54,504 bases of DNA from an uncultured Ilumatobacter sp. (GCA_938044705.1 CALIOL010000161.1:1-54504), one strand, 5' to 3'; shown: positions 31,635 to 40,456, numbered from the stretch's first letter. Translations and numbers: made by a program. Notes: generated by a model from the letters alone, not told the origin.

Positions 31635-32846
31635 ATGGCTCGAAACTCTCGCACTCATGATGTCGTCCTGTTCGGAGCCACCAGCTTCGTCGGCCAGATC
31701 CTCACCGACTACATGGTCCAGCGGCACGGCGGCTCGGACGGTCTGAAGTGGGCGATTGCCGGGCGAAGTGCAGAGAAGCTGTCCTCGGTCGCTTCCCAGA
31801 CCGGGGCGGACGTCGAACACCTCGTCGTCGATGCCGACGATGCTGCCGGGCTCGCCGAGATGTGCGCCCACACGAATCTGGTGATCTCGACGGTCGGTCC
31901 GTATGCCCTGTACGGCTCGAAACTCGTTGCGGCAGTCGCCGAGGCCGGTATCGACTACGTCGACCTGACCGGCGAGCCGCAGTGGATGCAGCGGATGATC
32001 GATCGCTACCAGGATCGTGCGGTGGAGACCGGGGCGCGGGTCGTCCACGCCTGCGGATTCGACTCGGTCCCGTCGGACATGGGCGTCTGGTTCCTGCAGC
32101 GTGAGTCCGAGGAGCGCTTCGGGGTCCCGTGCACGTCGATCTCGCTCGGCGTCAAGGCGATGAAGGGTGGCGCAAGCGGTGGAACCGTCGCCTCGATGAT
32201 GAACATGATGGAAGAGGTTGCTGCTGACCCGAGCCTTCGCAAGGTGCTCGCCAACCCGTACGCGCTTGCGGAGAAGGGGGATCGTGAAGGTCCGGCGCAG
32301 CCGAACGTCACGCTGCCGGTGTACGACGAGGGGCACGAGTCATGGCTGGCTCCCTTCGTGATGGCAGGAACGAATACCCGTGTCGTCTTCCGTACTCACT
32401 CGCTGCTCGACCACGAGTGGGGGTCTGACTTCACGTATGGCGAAGCAATGCTGATGGGCGATGGGCTCGCCGGGCGCGCCAAGGCCACGGCGTTCGCCGG
32501 CGGCATGGGCGGGTTCATGAGCGCTGCAGCGATCGGCCCGACCCGCAGTTTCATGAGTAGGTTTCTCCCCGAGCCGGGCGAAGGGCCTTCCCCCGAGGCT
32601 CAAGAAAACGGCTTCTACGACATCCGGCTTCATGGCTCGACCGACGCGGGCGATGAGCTGATCGTCAAGGTGACCGGTGACCGCGATCCGGGCTACGGAT
32701 CGACGGCCAAGATTCTTGCCGAGGCTGCGGTCACCCTGATGGACAGCGAAGCAACCGGTGGGTTCTGGACCCCGGCGACTGCGCTCGGCGATGCATACCT
32801 CGACGCGTTGGTCGAGCATGCGGGTCTGACGTTCGAGGTGCTCTGA
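31635..32846 (+). CDS. Saccharopine-dehydrogenase-like NAD(P)-binding protein (trans-acting enoyl reductase type)
   Basis: 403 residues with an N-terminal Rossmann motif (VVLFGATSFVGQILTDYM) and the signature TVGPYALYGSKLVAAVAEAGIDYVDLTGE at about 86-114. HACGFDSVPSDMG follows. This arrangement matches actinobacterial saccharopine dehydrogenase-like proteins, whose mycobacterial members act as trans-acting enoyl reductases in complex lipid synthesis. A role in lysine metabolism is unlikely. The C-terminal half holds a Gly/Met-rich segment (AGGMGGFMSAAAIG). It appears to have its own leaderless promoter and to end at a hairpin 20 bases downstream. Confidence 0.87.
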   Translation: MARNSRTHDVVLFGATSFVGQILTDYMVQRHGGSDGLKWAIAGRSAEKLSSVASQTGADVEHLVVDADDAAGLAEMCAHTNLVISTVGPYALYGSKLVAAVAEAGIDYVDLTGEPQWMQRMIDRYQDRAVETGARVVHACGFDSVPSDMGVWFLQRESEERFGVPCTSISLGVKAMKGGASGGTVASMMNMMEEVAADPSLRKVLANPYALAEKGDREGPAQPNVTLPVYDEGHESWLAPFVMAGTNTRVVFRTHSLLDHEWGSDFTYGEAMLMGDGLAGRAKATAFAGGMGGFMSAAAIGPTRSFMSRFLPEPGEGPSPEAQENGFYDIRLHGSTDAGDELIVKVTGDRDPGYGSTAKILAEAAVTLMDSEATGGFWTPATALGDAYLDALVEHAGLTFEVL

Positions 32847-32864
32847 CATCCGAGGTGTAGTGAT

Positions 32865-32895
32865 ATCGAGACGCACCGCGACGTGCGATCTCGAT
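32865..32895 (+). terminator. Strong hairpin after the saccharopine-dehydrogenase-like gene
   Basis: ATCGAGA-CGCAC pairs with GTGCG-A-TCTCGAT: 12 bp with one bulged A and a CGCGAC loop. There is no clear T tract. It may terminate transcription or protect the 3' end. Confidence 0.5.
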
Positions 32896-32940
32896 GGTTC
32901 GAGTCTGTTGTCGAAGCGACCACTGTGTGTGACCATCTCG

Positions 32941-32959
32941 ACGTTCAACGTGCGAACGT
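32941..32959. promoter_or_regulatory. Inverted repeat ACGTTC-N7-GAACGT upstream of the subtilase gene
   Basis: Perfect 6-bp arms with a 7-base spacer in the 228-base region before the S8 protease gene. The size and symmetry fit a dimeric regulator's operator; the regulator is unknown. Confidence 0.4.
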
Positions 32960-33020
32960 TGTAGTCTGTCAAGAAGCGGTTGGCGGGGTCTCTTGATTTC
33001 GTTCGATCGAATCCATAGGG

Positions 33021-33047
33021 AAACGGAAATCCTTGAGGATTTCGTTT
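33021..33047 (+). promoter_or_regulatory. Leader hairpin before the subtilase gene
   Basis: AAACG-g-AAATCC pairs with GGATTT-CGTTT around a TTGA loop: 11 bp with one bulged G. It lies 18 bases before the GGAG ribosome site (33065-33068). It is A/T-rich for this genome, so it should melt more easily than other hairpins here. It could control translation of the protease gene. Confidence 0.5.
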
Positions 33048-33074
33048 GTGCGGGCCACACGAACGGAGATCACT

Positions 33075-34517
33075 ATGGACACCCTCAGCGCTCATCCCGG
33101 ACGGGAGTGGGAGTTGGCATTCGATCCTTCGCGCGCATTTCGCGCCGGGCGAGAATGGTTGCGCAGTCGCGCCGCCGTCGCGCCCGCAGAGGGTCGAGAA
33201 TGGGTTCGTTCGAGTACCACGCTCGACGAGCGACCTCCGCTTCGTCCCGTCGAGTTGACATCCCGATCTGTCGGGTTCACTCCGCCGGGGCGGGCCAAGA
33301 AGCTGGGTGCCGTCGTCGCGCTCGCCGCACTCGGCGCGCTCGCGTTTGCCATCGACCGGCCGGACAGCTCCGCCGCGGTCCTCGAAGCCGCAGTCGTCGA
33401 ACCGTTCGTCGACGCTGCTGAGCTCGAGCCCGGATCGCTCTACCACCTCGTCGACCAGATCGGCGCCCGGCAGATGTGGGCCTCGGGAGTCACCGGCGCC
33501 GGTGTCAACGTGGCCGTCGTCGACACCGGTGTCGCCCAAGTCGACAGCCTCGATGGCGACGGCAAGATCGTGGCCATGGTCGACTTGTCGGCCGAGTCCG
33601 TCGATCCGGGCCTCCGTTACGTGGACACCACTGGCCACGGTACGCACATGGCGGGAATCATCGCAGGCAGCGAGACTGATCTCCCGGCTGCCTCGGCGAT
33701 CGATTCCCCGCAAGAGTTCAAGGGCATCGCTCCCGATGCTGGCATCGTGGCCGTCAAGGTCGCCGGTAGCGGCGGAGCCACCAACCCGAACGACGTCATC
33801 GCCGGGATCAACTGGGTCGTCGACAATGCCGACGCCCTCGACATCAAGGTGCTGAACCTCTCGTTCAGCAGCGGCTCGGATCTTCCGTACCAGGAGGACG
33901 CGTTGACCGCCGCGCTCGAACGAGCTTGGCAAGCAGGCATCGTCGTCGTGACGGCAGCGGGCAACGACGGCCCCGACGCGGTGGGTCTCGACTCCCCGGC
34001 AAACGATCCTCACTTCATCGCCGTCGGCGGTGTCCGTGCGCTCGACGACGGTTTCGAGATCTGGGAGTCGTCGAGTCAGGGCGACGGTATTCGCAACCCC
34101 GACGTTGCTGCGCCCGGTGCGCACATCCAGAGTCTTCGGGCCCCAGGAAGCGACGCGGACATCAACCACGCTGAGGGATTCGTCGACAACGAGACGTTCC
34201 TCGGAAGTGGCACCTCGCAGTCAGCCGCAGTGGTCGCAGGCTCGGCAGCACTCCTGCTCGAGGCGCACCCGGAGTGGACCAACGATCAGGTCAAGAGTGC
34301 GCTCATGACCACGGCGGTCCCGTTGGCCGGCGTCGAGGAGACGCTCCAAGGAAACGGCGTCATCCGCGTCGACCTCGCTGCAGCGGCAACAGATCTTTCG
34401 CAGCCGAACACCTGGCCGCTGGCCGTCAGCGGTGACGCTGGAGCGCTCGCCGCTCCGACCCAAGGATTCGCCAGCCTGTGGACGGGTGCTCACTGGACGG
34501 GTGCTCACTGGACCTGA
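33075..34517 (+). CDS. Membrane-anchored subtilisin-like serine protease (S8)
   Basis: 480 residues. The catalytic residues are Asp150 (VAVVDTGV), His188 (TTGHGTHMAG), the oxyanion Asn297 (TAAGNDGP) and Ser381 (GSGTSQSAA), so the protease should be active. The N-terminal 75 residues are basic and contain three GREW repeats (9-12, 25-28, 40-43). One membrane helix follows (about 78-93), placing the protease outside the cell. The C-terminus is two WTGAH units plus WT, a short version of the W-T/S-G repeats seen at the ends of other actinobacterial S8 proteins. A GGAG ribosome site precedes the ATG. It lies between mpa and dop, 51 bases before a GGDEF-EAL gene. Confidence 0.92.
   Translation: MDTLSAHPGREWELAFDPSRAFRAGREWLRSRAAVAPAEGREWVRSSTTLDERPPLRPVELTSRSVGFTPPGRAKKLGAVVALAALGALAFAIDRPDSSAAVLEAAVVEPFVDAAELEPGSLYHLVDQIGARQMWASGVTGAGVNVAVVDTGVAQVDSLDGDGKIVAMVDLSAESVDPGLRYVDTTGHGTHMAGIIAGSETDLPAASAIDSPQEFKGIAPDAGIVAVKVAGSGGATNPNDVIAGINWVVDNADALDIKVLNLSFSSGSDLPYQEDALTAALERAWQAGIVVVTAAGNDGPDAVGLDSPANDPHFIAVGGVRALDDGFEIWESSSQGDGIRNPDVAAPGAHIQSLRAPGSDADINHAEGFVDNETFLGSGTSQSAAVVAGSAALLLEAHPEWTNDQVKSALMTTAVPLAGVEETLQGNGVIRVDLAAAATDLSQPNTWPLAVSGDAGALAAPTQGFASLWTGAHWTGAHWT
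34479..34514 (+). repeat. Tandem 15-base repeat at the 3' end of the subtilase gene
   Basis: Two identical 15-base units encoding WTGAH (34479-34493 and 34494-34508), then a partial third (TGGACC) before the stop. Identity at the DNA level suggests recent expansion or slippage. Confidence 0.9.
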
Positions 34518-34568
34518 TTCCAGCAGGACTTCATTCAGGTTGCTTCGGTATGCTGCCGATGAGCAGCT

Positions 34569-37145
34569 GTGAGCACTGACAAGAGAGTTTCGGGGACGGG
34601 TCGCGGCGCGACGCGTCGGACGCCGCGTTTTTCTCGTGCGCCGAAGACCGATGTCCTCATCTTGTCGTTGGCGCTTTTCGTCGTCGGGGCGTTGGCGATG
34701 CTCACCATCCCGGACTGGCAGACATCGATCCGGACGGGGCCGAATTGGTTCCCGATCGCCGTGGCGGTCATGTTCGCCATATCGCTGCGCGTCGTCTTCC
34801 ACATCGAGTTCCGTCGTGAGGCGCTGACCATTTCGCTGTCCGAAGTTCCGATTGCGATCGCGATCATCTTCTTGGCGCCCGCCGAAGGAATCGCTGCCCG
34901 GGTGATCGGTGCATCGATTGCGCTCATCGTCTTCCGTCGTTCCCCGCCGTTCAAGTTGCTCTTCAACCTGTGCGCGTTCTTCGCCGAGATCGCCGTCGCC
35001 TATGCGATTTCTCACGCGTTCTTGCGGAGCGACATCCCGAGTGATTCGACGATCGTGTTCGTGGCAACCGCTGCGACGCTGGTCGCGGTCGTTGGTGGTT
35101 CCGTCGCCGTGTCGATCGCGATTTCCCGATTCGAGGGCAGCACGGTCCGACGAGTCGTCGACGACTTCAAGTCGGCGTGGATCTTCGTGGTCAACTCGGC
35201 AGCGGCGGGAATGGTGCTCGGCCTGGCACTGGAATCCGTGACCATTGCGCTGATCGCCGTCGTCCCGGTCGCTGCGCTCTGGGTACTGGTTCGCGGCAAC
35301 GGAGCGATCAATCAGCAGCTCCGCGACCTCGACGAGGTCCACGGATTCACGAGCCGTATCGGAACGTCACTCGATCTCGACGAGGTGTGCACGACGGCAG
35401 TCGAGGATGCAGCACGGATTCTTCGAGCCGACGTCGCGATGCTGCGCCTGGAGCGTTCCGATGGATCTGCCAGCGTCTTCGTCTTCGAAGTCGAGGGCGC
35501 CGCCGTCGAGATCGACGCACACGACCCGTGGTGGGCGACGATTGCAGAGAGCGCCACCGCCCAGGCAATCAACGTCGACGAGAACCCCTCACGGAGCAGC
35601 GTCGCGCTCGGCCTGGAAACCCCACTGATCGTCTCGCCCGTCGCCGACGACGCTGGAGAGATCGGCACCCTCGTCGTCGCCGGTCCAATGGGGGTCGAGC
35701 GTCACTTCGACGAGAGGAGCATCTCCCATCTCCAGAATCTGGCCGAGCAGCTCGCGACCAGTCTTCGCAAGGCGTTGCTCCACCAACGCGTCGAATACGA
35801 GGCGAGGCACGATTCGTTGACGGGGCTTCCGAACCGAAACGCGTTCGAGGCGTACGTGACAGAGCAAATGTCCAACGGGTCGAAGCGGGTCGGGCAGTAC
35901 GTGATGATGCTCGACCTGGACCGCTTCAAAGAAGTGAACGACACCCTGGGGCACCATGCAGGCGATGACTTGCTGATCGAGTTCAGTCGGCGTGTCCAAG
36001 TCGAGCTCGGCGAGGATGACGTGTTCGCGCGTCTGGCGGGCGACGAGTTTGCCATTGTCATGCCAGAAGCCAATGCAGAGTCAGCCCTCGAACTGGCTTC
36101 GCGCTGCCGCGAAGCCGCCAGCCGCCCCATCGTGCTCGACGGTCTTTCCGTTGTCGTGACCGCAAGCGTCGGGATCGCAGAGTTCGCTGACGCCGATAGC
36201 GACGCGGTCGGTCCCATGCGTCGAGCAGACGTCGCGATGTACAACGCCAAGTCTCACCACATCGGAATCGAGCTGTATCGGCCTGAGCTCGACCGACGAA
36301 CGCCGGCGCGGCTCTCGATGCTCGGAGACCTGCGGGACGCGATCGAAGCGGGCCATCTCGGCGTCGAGTTCCAGCCGAAGCTCGACCTCGCGAGCGGGGT
36401 GATCACTGGTGCCGAAGCGTTGGTCCGTTGGACCCATGCTGTTCGTGGCGTCGTCGCCCCCGCCGAGTTCATCCGCGTCGCCGAAGAAACGGGCCTCATC
36501 AAACAGCTGACCGACTTGATGTTGGCCAACGGCATTGCCGCGCTGCGCCAATTCCACGACCGCGGCCACCGTCTGGGGCTCGCCGTCAACCTGTCGACGC
36601 ACGACCTCGTCGATACGAAGCTCGCATCTCGAGTGAGAGCGCACCTCGAGGCCAACGGTGTCGAACCCGGATCGCTCACGCTGGAGATCACCGAGTCGTC
36701 GTTGTTGATCGACGGCCCACGTGCGCGTGCAACGATCGACGACCTGCACGCGCTCGGGGTCCGGCTCGCCATCGACGACTTCGGTACCGGCTACTCCTCA
36801 CTCAGCTACCTGCGTCAGCTGCCGGTCCGCGAGCTCAAGATCGATCAGAGTTTCATCACGAATCTGCTCACCGACGAACAGGATGAAGTGATCGTCCGTT
36901 CGACGATCGATCTCGGACACAACCTCGGGTTGGAGGTCGTTGCCGAGGGCGTCGAGAGCGAAGCGGTGCTCGCCCGACTCCGATCGTTCGGATGCGACGT
37001 TGCTCAGGGGTATTGCATTTCTCGACCGCTCACTTCGAAGCGGCTGCTCAGCTGGCTTGCGACCACCGAACACCCGAGTCAGCGCCAGGACCCGCTCCAC
37101 CCGGAAGAATGGTTGGAGCAGATCGAAGCCGAGGATCAGCACTGA
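34569..37145 (+). CDS. Membrane GAF-GGDEF-EAL cyclic-di-GMP protein
   Basis: 858 residues. The N-terminus has about seven hydrophobic helices (about 28-240), a membrane sensor region. A GAF-like domain follows (about 255-400), then GGDEF (about 410-570) with the variant AGDEF at 490-494, then EAL (about 585-840). EAL (615-617) with VRW, then NLS, ITESSLL, DDFGTGYSSLSYLR, LKIDQSF and EGVE, keep the phosphodiesterase residues. The LDRFKEVNDTLGHHAGDDLL core is complete, so the cyclase may also be active despite Ala in place of the first Gly. No RxxD inhibitory site is seen. Start GTG 34569. It probably degrades or balances c-di-GMP, tuned by a membrane or ligand signal. Confidence 0.94.
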   Translation: MSTDKRVSGTGRGATRRTPRFSRAPKTDVLILSLALFVVGALAMLTIPDWQTSIRTGPNWFPIAVAVMFAISLRVVFHIEFRREALTISLSEVPIAIAIIFLAPAEGIAARVIGASIALIVFRRSPPFKLLFNLCAFFAEIAVAYAISHAFLRSDIPSDSTIVFVATAATLVAVVGGSVAVSIAISRFEGSTVRRVVDDFKSAWIFVVNSAAAGMVLGLALESVTIALIAVVPVAALWVLVRGNGAINQQLRDLDEVHGFTSRIGTSLDLDEVCTTAVEDAARILRADVAMLRLERSDGSASVFVFEVEGAAVEIDAHDPWWATIAESATAQAINVDENPSRSSVALGLETPLIVSPVADDAGEIGTLVVAGPMGVERHFDERSISHLQNLAEQLATSLRKALLHQRVEYEARHDSLTGLPNRNAFEAYVTEQMSNGSKRVGQYVMMLDLDRFKEVNDTLGHHAGDDLLIEFSRRVQVELGEDDVFARLAGDEFAIVMPEANAESALELASRCREAASRPIVLDGLSVVVTASVGIAEFADADSDAVGPMRRADVAMYNAKSHHIGIELYRPELDRRTPARLSMLGDLRDAIEAGHLGVEFQPKLDLASGVITGAEALVRWTHAVRGVVAPAEFIRVAEETGLIKQLTDLMLANGIAALRQFHDRGHRLGLAVNLSTHDLVDTKLASRVRAHLEANGVEPGSLTLEITESSLLIDGPRARATIDDLHALGVRLAIDDFGTGYSSLSYLRQLPVRELKIDQSFITNLLTDEQDEVIVRSTIDLGHNLGLEVVAEGVESEAVLARLRSFGCDVAQGYCISRPLTSKRLLSWLATTEHPSQRQDPLHPEEWLEQIEAEDQH

Positions 37146-37152
37146 CACCGTT

Positions 37153-37168
37153 GCGACCGACAGGTCGC
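37153..37168. promoter_or_regulatory. Inverted repeat GCGACC-GACA-GGTCGC before dop
   Basis: Perfect 6-bp arms with a 4-base spacer, 13 bases upstream of the dop -10-like box and just after the GGDEF-EAL stop. It could be a terminator stem or an operator. Confidence 0.4.
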
Positions 37169-37181
37169 CGCAGGCGCGAGA

Positions 37182-37187
37182 TAGGTT
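37182..37187 (+). promoter_or_regulatory. -10-like TAGGTT before dop
   Basis: TANNNT exactly 6 bases before the ATG at 37194, with no Shine-Dalgarno. The same hexamer and spacing precede pafA. Confidence 0.5.
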
Positions 37188-37193
37188 GAGAAC

Positions 37194-38699
37194 ATGGCCC
37201 TGCCCAAGGTGTGCGGCATCGAGACCGAATACGGAATCGTCGTTCGAGGCGCGGACAACAACCCCGTCACAGCGTCGTCGTTGCTGATCAACGCCTACCT
37301 CGCAGACACGGCTCGCGATCGATCTCGAATCGACTGGGACTTCGAGGACGAGCAGCCGACGAACGACGCACGCGGATTCTCGTTGGAGCAGTCGATCGCT
37401 CCGGAAGTCGAGACCACCCTCGTCAATGCCGTTCTCACCAACGGTGCCCGGTTCTACGTCGACCACGCTCACCCCGAGATCTCGACCCCGGAGGTTCGAA
37501 CGGCCCGAGAGGCAGTCGTGTGGGACCGCGGTGCCGACGAGATCGTGCGCAGGGCGATGATCGCGGCGAAGTCGATGCTGCCGGAGGGCGCCGAGATCGT
37601 CATCCACAAGAACAACTCGGACGGGAAGGGCAACAGCTACGGCTGTCACGAGAACTACCTCGTCGCACGGGAGCTGCCGTTCGGCCGCCTCACTCGCCAG
37701 ATCACGCCTCACTTCGTGACACGACAGGTCTTTGCGGGCGCAGGCAAGGTCGGGTGCGAGCTCCCTGGGCGCGCCGCTGACGAGGTCCCGTACCAACTCA
37801 GCCAGCGCGCCGATTTCTTCGAAGAGGAGATCGGCCTCGAGACCACGTTGAAGCGCCCGATCGTCAACACCCGCGACGAGCCGCACGCAGATCCTCAGAA
37901 GTACCGGCGCCTGCATGTCATCGTCGGCGATGCGAACATGAGCGAGGTGGCGACCTACCTCAAGGTCGGAACCACGGCGCTGGTGCTCGCGATGATCGAC
38001 GATGACGAATTGGGCGACGATTGGTCGCTTGCCCATCCAGTTTCCGCGATCCGACAGATCAGCCACGACCCCACGCTCGAGCAGACCATCCAGCTCGCCG
38101 ACGGTCGCAGAGCCACCGCGTTGGAGATCCAGTGGGGACTGTTCGAACGCGCCCGCAAGTACGAGCAGTCCCACGGACTCGACGCCGTCGGCGAAGAGGT
38201 CGGGGTCGATGTGCTGGAGCGCTGGGAAGGCGTGCTGACGGGGCTCGAGCGGGACCCAGACTCAGTGGCGCACCAGGTCGACTGGGTTGCGAAGCGTCGC
38301 GTGGTCGAGGGGTATGCGGCTCGCCACGGTGTCGAGCCCGGTTCGGCCAAGTTGAAAGCGATCGACTTGCAGTACCACGACATGCGCCCGGAACGGTGTC
38401 TCGCACTGCGAGCCGGTCTTGAAACACTGGTGAGCGACGAAGAAGCACTTGCGGCGATGACGCAACCGCCGTCGAGTACGCGTGCGTACTTTCGCGGGCG
38501 GTGTCTCGACAAGTTCCCGGCCGACATCGTCGCAGCGAACTGGGATTCGATGGTGTTCGACATCGGGCGCGATCCGTTGCGGCGAGTTCCGATGATGGAA
38601 CCGCTGCGCGGGACCGCTGATCACGTTGCTACCTTGATCGACGAGAGCAACACGGCACGAGAACTGCTGGATCGTCTCGGCGATCCCGGCACGACGTGA
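37194..38699 (+). CDS. dop: Deamidase/depupylase of Pup
   Basis: 501-residue carboxylate-amine-ligase-like enzyme that removes Pup from tagged proteins and, where needed, deamidates Pup. The N-terminal metal/ATP motif CGIETEYGIV has Glu10 and Glu12. A Dop-specific loop follows (about 41-62, with EQPTNDARGF). The catalytic Asp90 is in FYVDHAHPEIST, where Dop has HPEIS and PafA has [23 protein letters not shown] and NTRDEPHAD are shared with PafA. Because Pup in this genome already ends in Glu, the depupylase activity should be the important one. It is first in the dop-pup-prcB-prcA series. Confidence 0.97.
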   Translation: MALPKVCGIETEYGIVVRGADNNPVTASSLLINAYLADTARDRSRIDWDFEDEQPTNDARGFSLEQSIAPEVETTLVNAVLTNGARFYVDHAHPEISTPEVRTAREAVVWDRGADEIVRRAMIAAKSMLPEGAEIVIHKNNSDGKGNSYGCHENYLVARELPFGRLTRQITPHFVTRQVFAGAGKVGCELPGRAADEVPYQLSQRADFFEEEIGLETTLKRPIVNTRDEPHADPQKYRRLHVIVGDANMSEVATYLKVGTTALVLAMIDDDELGDDWSLAHPVSAIRQISHDPTLEQTIQLADGRRATALEIQWGLFERARKYEQSHGLDAVGEEVGVDVLERWEGVLTGLERDPDSVAHQVDWVAKRRVVEGYAARHGVEPGSAKLKAIDLQYHDMRPERCLALRAGLETLVSDEEALAAMTQPPSSTRAYFRGRCLDKFPADIVAANWDSMVFDIGRDPLRRVPMMEPLRGTADHVATLIDESNTARELLDRLGDPGTT

Positions 38700-38747
38700 C
38701 CCGAGTACATCCGCAGAGATCGACAAAGAACCGACGAGGAGTTTCCC

Positions 38748-38945
38748 ATGGCGGAACGGCAGCAGAAGTCGAAACAGTCCACTGATCGCACCGACGACAC
38801 CGTTGACGAGGCTGCGCCGCCGGTCACTGAGCGTGGCGAAGAGCTGAAGGCGGAACTCGACGATCTCCTCGATGAGATCGACGAAGTGCTCGAGACCAAC
38901 GCGGAGGACTTCGTCAAGTCGTACGTCCAGAAGGGCGGGGAGTGA
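38748..38945 (+). CDS. pup: Prokaryotic ubiquitin-like protein Pup
   Basis: 65-residue intrinsically disordered tag that PafA joins to lysines of target proteins through its C-terminal Glu. The C-terminal helix ELDDLLDEIDEVLETNAEDF, which docks on Mpa, and the end VQKGGE are diagnostic. The final residue is encoded as Glu (GAG), not Gln, so deamidation is not required before ligation. The N-terminus is polar (Gln/Lys/Thr/Asp). A good ribosome site, GAGGAG (38736-38741), stands six bases before the ATG. prcB starts four bases after the stop. Confidence 0.97.
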   Translation: MAERQQKSKQSTDRTDDTVDEAAPPVTERGEELKAELDDLLDEIDEVLETNAEDFVKSYVQKGGE

Positions 38946-38948
38946 ACG

Positions 38949-39758
38949 GTGTCGATGCCGTTCTTCACGCCGTCGGAAGATCCGGGTTCGAACTTTCCTG
39001 ACCTCTTGAAGCGGATCGGACTCGATCCGTCCGCCCGCCCGATCGAGGGAAAGCTGCTCGCCGATGACCTCGGGGTCCCTCACGCAACGACCTGCGTAGC
39101 GCTGCGCTACGACGGTGGCGTGGTGATGGCCGGTGACCGTCGAGCTACCTCCGGCAACCTGATCTCGCATCGGACGATGGAGAAAGTCGTGCAGGCGGAC
39201 CGGCACAGCGGTGTTGCAATTGCTGGTTCCGCGGGTCCGGCAATGGAGATGGTCAAGCTCTTTCAGTTGCAGCTGGAACACTACGAAAAGGTCGAAGGCT
39301 CGTCGTTGAGCCTCGAGGGCAAGGCGAATCAACTGTCGGCGATGGTGCGCGGCAACCTGCCAGCCGCCATGCAGGGCATGGTGGTCGTCCCGATCTTTGC
39401 GGGATACGACCTGCTCCGTTCCACGGGTCGTCTCTGGGACTTCGATGCGACCGGAGGTCGATACGAGGAACGCAACCACGTCGCTACCGGGTCGGGCAGC
39501 TTGCATGCGAGCACCGTGATCAAGGTGGGCTTCACAACGGATCTGACTCGTGATGCAGCCATCGACCTTGCGGCGACCGCACTGTGGGAAGCGGCCGATG
39601 CAGACAGCGCAACCGGCGGCCCCGATGCGCTTCGCGGTATCTACCCGGTGGTCGCCTGGATCGACAGCGATGGTTGGGAACGCGTCACGGACAGCGATCT
39701 GGCCGAGCGGTACGGTCGAATCATCGACGCCGTGAGCGAACGGGTGGTCGGCTCATGA
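38949..39758 (+). CDS. prcB: 20S proteasome beta subunit
   Basis: 269-residue precursor of the catalytic subunit. The propeptide (about 46 residues) should be removed autocatalytically to expose Thr47 in HATTCVALRYDGG as the N-terminal nucleophile. The usual residue before that Thr is Gly; here it is Ala46. Other proteasome landmarks are VVMAGDRRAT with the catalytic-type Asp, EKVVQ with Lys, and GSGSLHA with Ser. It starts with GTG at 38949, four bases after pup; an ATG at 38955 is possible. The stop overlaps the prcA ATG (ATGA), ensuring balanced synthesis. Confidence 0.96.
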   Translation: MSMPFFTPSEDPGSNFPDLLKRIGLDPSARPIEGKLLADDLGVPHATTCVALRYDGGVVMAGDRRATSGNLISHRTMEKVVQADRHSGVAIAGSAGPAMEMVKLFQLQLEHYEKVEGSSLSLEGKANQLSAMVRGNLPAAMQGMVVVPIFAGYDLLRSTGRLWDFDATGGRYEERNHVATGSGSLHASTVIKVGFTTDLTRDAAIDLAATALWEAADADSATGGPDALRGIYPVVAWIDSDGWERVTDSDLAERYGRIIDAVSERVVGS

Positions 39759-40438
39759 GCATGCCGTTCTACGTCGCTCCCGAGCAGATGATGAAGGACC
39801 GCGCGGACTATGCGCGCAAGGGCATCGCTCGTGGGCGCGCCCTGGTCGCGATGCGGTACCAGGACGGCATCGCGATCGTTGCCGAGAATGCCTCGGAGAC
39901 ACTTCGCAAGGTGAGCGAGATCTACGACCGTATCGCGTTTGCGGGTGTCGGGAAGTACAACGAGTTCGATCAGTTGCGCGTGGCGGGCATCCGCTCGGCA
40001 GACCTCAAGGGCTTTCAATACTCCCGCGACGACGTCGACGCTCGGAGCCTGGCGAACAGCTACGCCCAGATGCTCGGAAACATCTTCACGCACGAGATGA
40101 AGCCGATGGAAGTCGAAATACTCGTGGCCGAGGTGGGTCGAGAACCCGACGCGGACCAGATGTTCCACATCCTCTACGACGGCACCGTCGTGGACGAGCG
40201 AGATCATGCAGCGCTCGGCGGTGACGCTGAGGCAATCAGGACCCGTCTCACCGAGAACTGGAGCGAGGGTCTGGATCTCGCCGGCGTGGTCGCCGTCGGT
40301 GTTGCTGCGCTGTCCGGTGATGAACGAGAGATCCCCGCGGGCGACCTCGAGGTCGCCGAACTCTGCCGGGGCAATGGGCGGCGCTGCTTCCACCGGTTGT
40401 CGGAGGCCGACGTCCTCGCTCTGCTCCCACCGTCGTAG
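39755..40438 (+). CDS. prcA: 20S proteasome alpha subunit
   Basis: 227-residue non-catalytic ring subunit that forms the gate and binds Mpa. The opening MPFYVAPEQMMKDRADYARKG is typical of actinobacterial PrcA and forms the gating N-terminus. ALVAMRYQDGIAIVAENAS and IYDRIAFAGVGKYNEF are the alpha-fold strands. No N-terminal Thr is present. The acidic/helical C-terminus (LSEADVLALLPPS) is shorter than in mycobacteria. It is coupled to prcB by a four-base overlap. Confidence 0.96.
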   Translation: MSMPFYVAPEQMMKDRADYARKGIARGRALVAMRYQDGIAIVAENASETLRKVSEIYDRIAFAGVGKYNEFDQLRVAGIRSADLKGFQYSRDDVDARSLANSYAQMLGNIFTHEMKPMEVEILVAEVGREPDADQMFHILYDGTVVDERDHAALGGDAEAIRTRLTENWSEGLDLAGVVAVGVAALSGDEREIPAGDLEVAELCRGNGRRCFHRLSEADVLALLPPS

Positions 40439-40456
40439 CGGGTTCCGGTCGCCGTG

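Noticed and set aside
32340-34169. 609-codon minus-strand frame across the subtilase upstream region
   Set aside because: It spans a regulatory gap and two plus-strand genes, with no domain; its length is due to high GC at third positions.
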